Assembly: GCF_029893805.1 (NCBI RefSeq)
Contig: NZ_JARXYP010000002.1
Span: 7,936,001 to 8,000,000, forward strand
DNA: 64,000 bases
Direction of reading: 5' to 3'
Source: Streptomyces sp. SAI-135
GTDB taxonomy: Bacteria; Actinomycetota; Actinomycetes; Streptomycetales; Streptomycetaceae
The notes below the pieces were generated by a model. It made no database searches and was not told where the DNA came from. It saw nothing but the letters and a program-made list of their open reading frames with translations. A program made the translations under genes and the position numbers. Of the stretch, positions 1 to 7,430 are shown piece by piece (the stretch's first letter is position 1; each line of letters starts with the position of its first letter).

Positions 1-1180
1 CGGAGAGCAGGCTGGGCAGGTCCGCGCGGGTGTCGTAGGCGGACCGGATGCGGTCCAGGAAGGCCGCGCGGATGATGCAGCCACCACGCCAGATCGCCGA
101 GACGGCACCCAGGTCGATGTCCCAGTCGTACTCCTCACGGGCGGCCGCGATCTCGTGGAAGCCCTGGGTGTACGACACGATCTTCGAGGCGTACAGCGCC
201 TGCTCCACGCGGTCCGCGAAGGCACCCGCCTCGGACTCCGACAGCGGGGACGCCTTGGGCCCGGCGAGAGAGCGGGACGCCTCACGCAACTCCGCGTGGC
301 CGGACAGGGAGCGGGCGAAGACCGCCTCCGCGATGCCCGAGACCGGGACGCCCAGGTCCAGGGCGATCTGCACGGTCCAGCGGCCGGTGCCCTTCTGCTC
401 GGCCTGGTCCACCACCACGTCCACGAACGGCTTGCCCGTCTCGGCGTCCACGTGGGAGAGCACCTCGGCCGTGATCTCGATCAGGTACGAGTCCAGACGG
501 CCGGTGTTCCAGGTGCGGAAGATGTCGGCGATCTGCGCGGGGGAGTACCCGGCCACGTCCCGCAGCAGCTGGTACGCCTCACCGATCAGCTGCATGTCGG
601 CGTACTCGATGCCGTTGTGGACCATCTTCACGAAGTGCCCGGCCCCGTCGGGACCCACGTGGGTCACGCACGGAGCGCCGTCCTTCGCTTTCGCGGAGAT
701 CTTCTCCAGCATCGGGCCGAGCGAGTCGTAGGACTCCTTCGGGCCGCCCGGCATGATGCTCGGTCCGTTGAGCGCGCCCTCCTCGCCGCCGGAGACGCCC
801 ATGCCCACGAAGTGGATGCCCTGCTCGCGCAGTTCGCGCTCCCGGCGCCGGGTGTCCGCGAAGTGCGCGTTGCCGCCGTCGATGATCATGTCGCCGGGCT
901 CGAGCAGCGGCGCGAACTCCTGGATCACCGCGTCGGTCGGCTCACCGGCCTTCACCATGATGACCAGCCGGCGCGGCCGCTCCAGCGCCGCCACGAACTC
1001 CTTGGCGGTCTCGGCCGCGATGAAGTCGCCCTCGCTCCCGAACTCCTCGACCAGAGCGTGCGTGCGCGACGCGGTCCGGTTGTGCAGGGCGACCGTATAG
1101 CCGTTGCGGGCGAAGTTACGGGCCAGGTTGCGGCCCATGACCGCGAGGCCCGTGACGCCGATCTGCGCTGTGTTGCTCAT
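1..1180 (-). CDS. gnd: 6-phosphogluconate dehydrogenase, decarboxylating (5' part, runs off the window)
   Basis: Oxidises 6-phosphogluconate to ribulose 5-phosphate and CO2 with reduction of NAD(P)+ in the cytoplasmic pentose phosphate pathway. The visible 393 residues start MSNTAQIGVTGLAVMGRNLA, the N-terminal Rossmann fingerprint of the family. They continue through HNRTASR, the substrate-binding GVSGGEEGA and the catalytic-region KMVHNGIEY motifs. The family is usually about 480 residues, so the last fifth lies outside the window. The ATG at 1178-1180 is preceded on the minus strand by a GGGAG-type ribosome binding site. It is divergent from the secreted peptidase gene at 1447. The family assignment is firm; NADP versus NAD preference cannot be read from this part. 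Confidence 0.96.
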   Translation of the reverse strand, partial: MSNTAQIGVTGLAVMGRNLARNFARNGYTVALHNRTASRTHALVEEFGSEGDFIAAETAKEFVAALERPRRLVIMVKAGEPTDAVIQEFAPLLEPGDMIIDGGNAHFADTRRRERELREQGIHFVGMGVSGGEEGALNGPSIMPGGPKESYDSLGPMLEKISAKAKDGAPCVTHVGPDGAGHFVKMVHNGIEYADMQLIGEAYQLLRDVAGYSPAQIADIFRTWNTGRLDSYLIEITAEVLSHVDAETGKPFVDVVVDQAEQKGTGRWTVQIALDLGVPVSGIAEAVFARSLSGHAELREASRSLAGPKASPLSESEAGAFADRVEQALYASKIVSYTQGFHEIAAAREEYDWDIDLGAVSAIWRGGCIIRAAFLDRIRSAYDTRADLPSLLS

Positions 1181-1446
1181 ACCGCCTGCTCCCAAAAGAT
1201 CCTGTGGATCGCGTAGGTTGTCTATCGCTGCCGGTCGTGCTTGTCAGTATCGTCCACCGGTCATCCTGGCCCGTCGGGGGCCTGACCGCACACCAGGGAT
1301 ACGGTTCGGGCGCCTCGTTGCGTTCAGCCGGACGCACCGGCCCGGCGCGCGCCCCCACGCGGCTGGTTGCCGTCTTGTCATGGCCTGTTCGCAGCGCTTA
1401 CTTTTGCCCCTCCTGGCGCCTGACGCATGTCTAGGGGGAGGCCTCC

Positions 1447-2575
1447 ATGGCCGTACGAGGCCGGCACCGCCGGTATCAGCCGAACAGGATCAACCGCGCC
1501 TCGCTCACCGTCACCGCGGGCGGCGTCGGCATCGCGGTCCCGCTCATCGGCACCGGCACGGCCCAGGCGGCCGACGTGGACACCTGGAACAAGGTCGCCG
1601 CGTGCGAGTCCAGCAGCAACTGGAGCATCAACACCGGCAACGGCTATTACGGCGGGCTCCAGTTCACCCGGTCCACCTGGGAGGCGTACGGCGGCACCCG
1701 GTACGCGGCGCGCGCGGATCTGGCCACCAGGGACCAGCAGATCGCCGTCGCCGAGAAGGTGCTGGACGGACAGGGACCGGGCGCCTGGCCGACCTGCTCG
1801 GTTCGGGCCGGACTGACCCCGCGGCGGCTCCGCCCCGGACGTCCAGCCGCTCACGAAGAAGACGGCCTCCGTACGGGACGTCCAGCCGCAGACCACCCCG
1901 CAGTCGCGGGCCGGGTCCGCCGAGATGTACACCGTGGTCCGGGGCGACTCGCTCTCCGGGATCGCCGACGCGCACAAGGTGCGGGGCGGCTGGCGGGGCC
2001 TGTACTCCGCCAACCGGCAGACCATCGGGGCCGATCCCGACCTCATCCTGCCCGGGCAACGGCTGAGGCTGCGGGCCGGCGCCGGTACGCCCACCACAAC
2101 CGAGCACACCTCGACCTCGACGAGGAAGACCTCCTCCGACACCGGGAAGAAGACCGAGAAGGCAGCGGACACCGGCCTGGTCGCCCCCGTCAACGCCTCC
2201 CTCGGCACCCCGTACCGCAAGGCGGGCTCCGCCTGGTCGAAGGGCTACCACACCGGCGTCGACTTCGCGGTGCCCACCGGGACCTCCGTGAAGGCGGTCG
2301 CGGCCGGGAAGGTCGTCACCTCCGGATGGGGCGGCTCCTTCGGCTACCAGGTGGTGATCCGGCACGCCGACGGCCGCTACACGCAGTACGCCCACCTGTC
2401 CGCGATCTCCGTCAAGTCCGGGCAGAGCGTGGGCGCGGGCCAGCGCATCGGCCGTTCGGGCTCCACCGGCAACAGCACAGGCCCGCATCTGCACTTCGAG
2501 GTGCGGACGGGGCCCGGTTTCGGCAGCGACATCGACCCGGTGGCGTATCTCCGGGCCGGCGGCATCAGGATGTGA
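1447..2575 (+). CDS. secreted transglycosylase-like / LysM / M23 endopeptidase, broken by a +1 frameshift
   Basis: A secreted cell-wall hydrolase whose reading frame is interrupted. The first frame (from ATG 1447, RBS GGGGGAGG at 1434-1441) has a basic start and an Ala-rich signal ending near TAQA. It then encodes an Rpf/transglycosylase-like domain (VDTWNKVAACES, NGYYGGLQF). The second frame holds a LysM domain (YTVVRGDSLSGIAD, DLILPGQRL) and a peptidase M23 domain with HTGVDF and HLHFE zinc and catalytic motifs, ending at TGA 2573-2575. Reading continues smoothly if one C is removed from the CCCC run at 1817-1820, giving about 375 residues, normal for the family. Either a real frameshift or a sequencing error in a C run explains it. 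Expected role: peptidoglycan remodelling during growth. Confidence 0.85.
1817..1820 (+). other. frameshift site (extra C in a CCCC run)
   Basis: Upstream of this run the frame of the 1447 gene reads a complete transglycosylase-like domain. Downstream the LysM/M23 frame reads back without a stop to codon 1820. Deleting one C gives ACC CGC GGC GGC (T-R-G-G) and fuses the two halves. Confidence 0.7.
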
Positions 2576-3728
2576 CCCGGCTCCGATGCCGGTCCAGGAC
2601 CGGCATCGGGATGTAGGCGGCGCCGTAGAAGGGGCCGTAGTACGCCGGGGGCTCGCCGCCCGGGTCGGGCAGCTTCTCGGACGAGCCGCCCGCGGACGCC
2701 GCCTCGGGCAGGCCGGGAGCCGGCACGAGCAGCTCCTCGGTGAGGCCGGGAGCCGGCACGAGCAGCTCCTCGCGCAGGGCGGCGATCTGCTCGACGAGCA
2801 CGCCCTCGCGCACCAGCGCGTCGGCCGGTTCCTCGGCAGGCGCCGCGACCAGCACGCTCCCGCCGCCGGTGTCCGCGGCCGCCGCCGGCTCGGCGTGGGT
2901 GCGCTGGATCCGCTCGGTCGTCAGCAGGATCAGGCCGCCCGCCGCCACCACACCGCAGCTCAGGGCGAGCGCGGTGCCCGTGGTGCCGTAGCGGAAGGTC
3001 TCGCCGAACATCGTGATGCCGACCACGGCCGCCACCACCGGGTTCACGACCGTCAGCGTCGCCAGCGGGGCCGCGAGACCGGCGCCGCGGTAGGAGGCCT
3101 GGGACAGCATCAGTCCGGCGGTGGCCAGGACACCGATCGCGGCCAGCGAGGGCAGGTCCCCCGCCGACAGCCCGCCGCTCCAGTCGACGGCGACCGTCTT
3201 GGTGAACACCGAGGACATGCCGAACGCTATGCCGGACGCGGTCGCGAGCAGCACGCTGCGCACCACCGGGTGCCGGTGCGCGGCCCGGCCCGCGATCATC
3301 AGCGCGAGCACCGCAAGGGCCGTCACCAGCCCGGCGAACACCCGCTGGGCCGTGCCGAGCGAATGCGCGTCGGAGGCGCCCACCAGGGAGAGCAGACCGG
3401 CCAGACCCACCGTCGCCATGATCGCGCCCCGCCAGGCGGTGGCCCCGGCCCTGCGGCCGACGAACAGCGCGGCCATCGGCAGCGCGAAGACGATCGTCAG
3501 GGCGCCCAGCGGCTGGACCAGGCTGAGCGGGCCGTAGGCGAGCGCCACCACGTGCAGGAGTCCGCCCAGGCCGTTCAACGCGACCGCCGCCCACCAGCTC
3601 GCCCGGCGCAGCGGCGCGAACTGCTCGTCGGGGTGCGACACCGCGACCTGCTCCTGCACGATCGCTCCGCCCGCGTAGGCGACGGCGGAGACGAGGGAGA
3701 GGAGCACGGACAACGCGAGGGCACTCAT
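2565..3728 (-). CDS. DMT-family (EamA-like) membrane transporter
   Basis: A 387-residue integral membrane protein of the drug/metabolite transporter type; the substrate is unknown. Many hydrophobic segments run from MSALALSVLLSLVSAVAYAG to residue ~290. A charged cytoplasmic tail of about 95 residues follows and contains a perfect tandem repeat of EELLVPAPGL (two copies, 33 bp apart in the DNA). The start chosen is the ATG at 3726-3728 because AGAGGAG lies six bases upstream; longer in-frame starts (3758, 3902) have no such site. Its stop overlaps the 3' end of the convergent peptidase gene by 11 bp. Family assignment rests on topology and overall resemblance, so the function stays general. 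Confidence 0.8.
   Translation of the reverse strand: MSALALSVLLSLVSAVAYAGGAIVQEQVAVSHPDEQFAPLRRASWWAAVALNGLGGLLHVVALAYGPLSLVQPLGALTIVFALPMAALFVGRRAGATAWRGAIMATVGLAGLLSLVGASDAHSLGTAQRVFAGLVTALAVLALMIAGRAAHRHPVVRSVLLATASGIAFGMSSVFTKTVAVDWSGGLSAGDLPSLAAIGVLATAGLMLSQASYRGAGLAAPLATLTVVNPVVAAVVGITMFGETFRYGTTGTALALSCGVVAAGGLILLTTERIQRTHAEPAAAADTGGGSVLVAAPAEEPADALVREGVLVEQIAALREELLVPAPGLTEELLVPAPGLPEAASAGGSSEKLPDPGGEPPAYYGPFYGAAYIPMPVLDRHRSRVTS
2708..2770 (-). repeat. 33-bp in-frame tandem duplication in the transporter tail
   Basis: Two adjacent copies of a sequence beginning aggccgggagccggcacgag encode two successive EELLVPAPGL units in the cytoplasmic tail of the 2565-3728 gene. The copy number keeps the frame. 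Confidence 0.75.
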
Positions 3729-3938
3729 GAGCTGCTCCTCTGCGTGAGGCGGGGGCATGCTGCCCGGCGCGACGAACGGTCGTCTTCCATGAACAACACG
3801 ATGCCCGGAAAAGTTCTTCCCGTCGTCGTCCCTGAGCAGGCAATGGGTCCTACTGCCGATGGAGTACAAAACGGTCCGTGTCCTCCCCAGGGCGGGTGAC
3901 ACGGAGGGGAGGCCCCCTGGAGGGCACCCCTAGGGGTC

Positions 3939-4664
3939 TTGGTACTACTGCTGGTCGTGGACCTCGACCCGGATCTCGCGGCGCTGCGACCGCTCGGCGC
4001 CTTCTTCGTACTACGGACGATCGGCGGCCCTGTCGGGGCATCGAGCCCGGCGCTGCCGACTCTCGCACAAGTCTACGAGAACCAGCCGTCGGATGTTTAC
4101 GGAAATGCCCTGACTTTTCGTGTCCGGAAGGTCTCCGGCGCCCTGTGCGCCCCCGAACCCCGGATCGCGGCCTCCATCGCCCAGCTGGGCCTGGCGGCCC
4201 GGTTGTGGTCGGTGGCACTCGGCTGCGCCGCGCGGTACGGGCACCTCCCCGACCTGGACCCCCACCGGCTGCGCTGGGACCCCGACGCGAGCGCACCCGA
4301 CGATCTTTGGCTGGACGCGGTGGCACCGCTCCCGGCCGACGCCGCGACCATCGCCCGGGTCGTGCTGCACGGCCATCTCGAACCCCTGACGGCGATGCTG
4401 CGCACGGACTACCGGCTGGCCACCGGACTGCTGTGGGGCAACGCCGCCTCCGCGCTCGCGGGAGCCGTCCGGCAGCTGGGCCACCACGGCGCCCACGCCC
4501 TCGCGTCGGAGCTCCTCGCCCACCCCCTGCTCGCGGGAACGCTCGACGCCGCCGGCCGCCGCCGCAGCTGCTGTCTGTACTACCGGTTGCCGGGGGGTGG
4601 CGTGTGCGGTGACTGTTGCTTCACACGAGCCCCGCGCTCTTCCCCGCGCGGCGCATCTGGGTGA
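3939..4664 (+). CDS. FhuF-type (2Fe-2S)-binding protein
   Basis: A soluble 241-residue protein whose C-terminus carries RRSCCLYYRLPGGGVCGDCC, the CC-x10-C-x2-C cluster motif of the ferric iron reductase FhuF C-terminal domain. Members bind one 2Fe-2S cluster and are thought to reduce ferric siderophores or act as accessory iron proteins. There is no signal peptide or membrane segment. The start is uncertain: TTG 3939 follows GGGG closely, while GTG 3957 would give a start like related proteins but lacks a good RBS. The gene ends 39 bp before glgA on the same strand, but no functional link to glycogen is evident. Confidence 0.82.
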   Translation: MVLLLVVDLDPDLAALRPLGAFFVLRTIGGPVGASSPALPTLAQVYENQPSDVYGNALTFRVRKVSGALCAPEPRIAASIAQLGLAARLWSVALGCAARYGHLPDLDPHRLRWDPDASAPDDLWLDAVAPLPADAATIARVVLHGHLEPLTAMLRTDYRLATGLLWGNAASALAGAVRQLGHHGAHALASELLAHPLLAGTLDAAGRRRSCCLYYRLPGGGVCGDCCFTRAPRSSPRGASG

Positions 4665-4703
4665 CCATGAAAGCCGACCAGCCGCAAAGACAGGGGGTTC
4701 CGG

Positions 4704-5855
4704 GTGCGAGTGGGCCTGCTGACCCGGGAGTACCCGCCGGACGTGTACGGCGGTGCGGGTGTCCATGTCGAGTTCCTCGCCCGGGAGTTGCGGTCCCTCG
4801 TCGACCTGGACGTGCACTGCTGGGGCGAGGGCCGCGCGGAAGGCGTGGCCCGGCACCGGCCCTGGCCCGTGCTGGACACCGCCAACGACGCGCTGCGCAC
4901 CTTCTCCGTGGACCTCTCCATGGCCGCGGGCCTCGAAGGCCGTGAGCTGGTCCACTCGCACACCTGGTACGCCAACCTCGCCGGCCACCTCGGCAAGCTG
5001 CTGCACGGCATTCCGCACGTGATGACCGCCCACTCCCTGGAGCCCCTGCGTCCCTGGAAGGCCGAGCAGCTCGGCGGCGGTTACGCGCTGTCCAGCTGGG
5101 CCGAGCGCACCGCGATCGAGTCCGCCGACGCGGTGATCGCCGTGTCGGGAGCCATGCGCGAGGACATCCTCGGCTGCTACCCGGCACTGGATCCGGCCAA
5201 GGTCCACATCGTGCACAACGGCATCGACACCGCCCTGTACCGACCCGACCACGGCACCGAGGTGCTGGACCGGATCGGCCTGGACCGGAACCGGCCGTTC
5301 GTGCTGTTCGTCGGCCGCATCACCCGCCAGAAGGGTGTGCCGCACCTGCTGCGCGCGGTCCGGGACATCGACCCGTCGGCGCAGGTCGTCCTGTGCGCGG
5401 GAGCTCCGGACACCCCGGAGATCGACCGGGAGTTCCGTGAGCTCTTCGAGGAGCTGAGCCGGGTCCGCGAGGGCGTGCACTGGATCCCGCAGATGCTGCC
5501 GCGCCCCGAGGTGATCCAGCTGCTCACCCATGCGGCCGTGTTCGTCTGCCCCTCGGTGTACGAACCCCTCGGGATCGTCAACCTGGAGGCGATGGCCTGC
5601 GGGACCCCCGTGGTGGCGTCCCGGGTGGGCGGTATCCCGGAGGTCGTGGACGACGGCAGGACCGGACTTCTCGTGACCGTGGACGACGCGTTCGAGACGG
5701 CCCTCGCGCGGGCACTCGACTCCGTGATCGGCGATCCGGACACGGCACGGCGGATGGGCGAGGCGGGCCGGGAGCGCGCGGTGGGCGAGTTCGGCTGGGA
5801 CGCGGTCGCACGGCGCACGGTCCGGCTCTACGAGGAGATCGTCAAACAGGCGTAG
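4704..5855 (+). CDS. glgA: actinobacterial glycogen synthase / alpha-maltose-1-phosphate synthase (GT4)
   Basis: A GT-B fold glycosyltransferase of 383 residues, family GT4. Actinobacterial members use ADP-glucose, either to extend alpha-1,4-glucan or to make maltose 1-phosphate (GlgM) for the GlgE pathway. Visible motifs are TREYPPDVYGGAGVH at the N-terminus, HSHTWYANL, FVGRITRQKG at the start of the second Rossmann domain, and the nucleotide-binding PSVYEPLGIVNLEAMACG. GTG 4704 is preceded by AGGGGG. The glgC gene that supplies ADP-glucose follows 53 bp downstream, so the pair is probably one unit. GlgA and GlgM activities cannot be separated from sequence alone. Confidence 0.93.
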   Translation: MRVGLLTREYPPDVYGGAGVHVEFLARELRSLVDLDVHCWGEGRAEGVARHRPWPVLDTANDALRTFSVDLSMAAGLEGRELVHSHTWYANLAGHLGKLLHGIPHVMTAHSLEPLRPWKAEQLGGGYALSSWAERTAIESADAVIAVSGAMREDILGCYPALDPAKVHIVHNGIDTALYRPDHGTEVLDRIGLDRNRPFVLFVGRITRQKGVPHLLRAVRDIDPSAQVVLCAGAPDTPEIDREFRELFEELSRVREGVHWIPQMLPRPEVIQLLTHAAVFVCPSVYEPLGIVNLEAMACGTPVVASRVGGIPEVVDDGRTGLLVTVDDAFETALARALDSVIGDPDTARRMGEAGRERAVGEFGWDAVARRTVRLYEEIVKQA

Positions 5856-5908
5856 CGAGCCCCCGGCAAGGGCAGGCATCGGTCACAAACCAGGTGAGGG
5901 GAGCGGCC

Positions 5909-7129
5909 ATGCGTCGTGGCGGACCTTCGGTGCTCGGCATCGTACTCGCGGGTGGAGAGGGCAAACGCCTGATGCCCCTGACCACGGACCGCGCCAAACC
6001 GGCGGTCACCTTCGGAGGAACGTATCGCCTGGTCGACTTCGTCCTGTCCAACCTCGTCAACGGCGACATCCTGCGCATCTGCGTGCTCACGCAGTACAAG
6101 TCGCACTCGCTGGACCGGCACATCACCACCACCTGGCGGATGTCGAGCCTGCTCGGCAACTACATCACCCCGGTGCCCGCCCAGCAGCGCCTCGGACCGC
6201 GCTGGTACCTGGGCAGCGCGGACGCGATCCTGCAGTCCCTGAACCTGATCTACGACGAACGCCCCGAGTACGTGGCGGTGTTCGGCGCCGACCACGTCTA
6301 CCGCATGGACCCGCGCCAGATGCTCGCGCAGCACATCGAGTCCGGAGCCGGGGTCACGGTCGCCGGGATCCGCGTCCCGCGCTCGGAGTCCCCGTCCTTC
6401 GGGGTGATCTCCCCGGGCTCGGACGGCCTCACGGTGGAGCGTTTCCTGGAGAAGCCCGCCGACCCGCCCGGGCTCGCGGACGACCCGGAGACCGTGTTCG
6501 CCTCGATGGGCAACTACATCTTCACCACCAAGGCCCTCATCGAGGCGCTCCAGCGGGACTCCGAGGACGAGAGCTCGGTGCACGACATGGGCGGCTCGAT
6601 CCTCCCGCAGCTCACCGACCGCGGGGAGGCCCAGCTGTACGACTTCAGCGCCAACCACGTCCCCGGCGAGACCACCCGCGACCGCGGCTACTGGCGGGAC
6701 GTCGGCACCCTGGACGCCTACTACGACGCCCACATGGACCTGATCGCCGAGCGCCCCGCCTTCAACCTCTACAACCGGCAGTGGCCCATCTACACCCACT
6801 CCGGCCAGCTCTCCCCGGCCCGCTTCAACGCCGGCGGCATCGCCAGCGAGTCCATCATCAGCGCGGGCTGCCTCATCCGCGGCCAGGTCACGCGGTCCGT
6901 GCTCTCACCCGGCGTCCTGGTCGACCCGGGGGCCGTGGTCCAGGGCTCGGTCCTGCACGACAACGTCAAGATCGGCCGGGGCGCGGTGGTCCGCGGTGCC
7001 GTCCTCGACAAGAACACCGAGGTCCCGCCGGGTGCCACCATCGGCGTGAACCCGGAGCGGGACGCGGAGCTGTACACGGTGTCCAAGGGCGGGGTGATCG
7101 CGCTCGGGAAGGGCCAGCTGGTGTCCTAG
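5909..7129 (+). CDS. glgC: glucose-1-phosphate adenylyltransferase (ADP-glucose pyrophosphorylase)
   Basis: Makes ADP-glucose from glucose 1-phosphate and ATP, the committed step of glycogen and maltose-1-phosphate synthesis. The 406 residues start MRRGGPSVLGIVLAGGEGKR, the nucleotidyltransferase signature. They continue with DRAKPAVTFGG, FGADHVYRMD and a C-terminal left-handed beta-helix of hexapeptide repeats (SVLSPGVLVDPGAVVQGSVL). The ATG at 5909 is preferred over the in-frame start at 5894 because GAGGGGAG sits directly upstream of it. It follows glgA in the same direction. The length is normal for the family and all core motifs are intact. Confidence 0.96.
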   Translation: MRRGGPSVLGIVLAGGEGKRLMPLTTDRAKPAVTFGGTYRLVDFVLSNLVNGDILRICVLTQYKSHSLDRHITTTWRMSSLLGNYITPVPAQQRLGPRWYLGSADAILQSLNLIYDERPEYVAVFGADHVYRMDPRQMLAQHIESGAGVTVAGIRVPRSESPSFGVISPGSDGLTVERFLEKPADPPGLADDPETVFASMGNYIFTTKALIEALQRDSEDESSVHDMGGSILPQLTDRGEAQLYDFSANHVPGETTRDRGYWRDVGTLDAYYDAHMDLIAERPAFNLYNRQWPIYTHSGQLSPARFNAGGIASESIISAGCLIRGQVTRSVLSPGVLVDPGAVVQGSVLHDNVKIGRGAVVRGAVLDKNTEVPPGATIGVNPERDAELYTVSKGGVIALGKGQLVS

Positions 7130-7323
7130 GCGCCGGCCGGGTCCGCCCCGCCCCGCAGGGACCCGAACTTCTTCACGATCACCTCACTGGTCCGGCGCAG
7201 CTCCGGTACCCGCAGCGGGGCTGCGTCTTCCGGGGCGTGGGGGGCCGTCGCGGGAAACCTTCGGCAACTCCGTCTCCTTCTTCCGGCGGCGGAGGGTTCT
7301 TCAGGCCATGGTCCGCGTGCGGC

Positions 7324-7367
7324 CCGTCCAGGGCGTGCGGAGACAGACTTGTCATGTCCCTGGACGG
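7324..7367 (+). promoter_or_regulatory. inverted repeat upstream of the GH2 gene
   Basis: CCGTCCAGGG (7324-7333) and CCCTGGACGG (7358-7367) form perfect 10-bp arms around a 24-nt loop containing TTGTCATG. It could be a regulator site or an RNA hairpin of the leader. No family is assigned. Confidence 0.45.
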
Positions 7368-7382
7368 CGGGGCGGAATCCGT

Positions 7383-7420
7383 GTTGTCATGCCAACTCCT
7401 GCCCATGACAACGTTGTTAT
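7383..7420 (+). promoter_or_regulatory. operator-like inverted repeats next to the GH2 start
   Basis: GTTGTCAT (7383-7390) faces ATGACAAC (7405-7412). ATGACAACGTTGTTAT (7405-7420) is itself a 16-bp near-perfect palindrome centred on AACGTT. The palindrome touches the ribosome binding site GGAGG (7421-7425), so a bound protein would block transcription or a very short leader. The CG-centred symmetry fits LacI-type operators, but no cognate regulator is adjacent. Confidence 0.55.
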
Positions 7421-7430
7421 GGAGGCTTCC

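Larger units (their letters stand above)
7130..7430. other. intergenic region with operator-like repeats, no gene
   Basis: About 300 bp between glgC and the GH2 gene. The right half carries a hairpin (7324-7367) and a cluster of TTGTCATG / CATGACAA half-sites (7350-7420), described separately. The left end, read on the minus strand to a TAG at 7126-7128, gives VPELRRTSEVIVKKFGSL. This looks protein-like but has no credible start, so it may be a gene remnant. Confidence 0.5.

Noticed and set aside
1181..1446. ydaO-type (c-di-AMP) riboswitch upstream of the wall-hydrolase gene
   Set aside because: Such leaders are common before this gene type in actinomycetes, but I could not match the conserved core by eye. 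A covariance-model search (Rfam ydaO-yuaA) would decide.
1800..1830. Programmed ribosomal frameshift in the M23 peptidase gene
   Set aside because: No slippery heptamer, stop codon at the site or downstream pseudoknot is evident. A single-base insertion or sequencing error is simpler.
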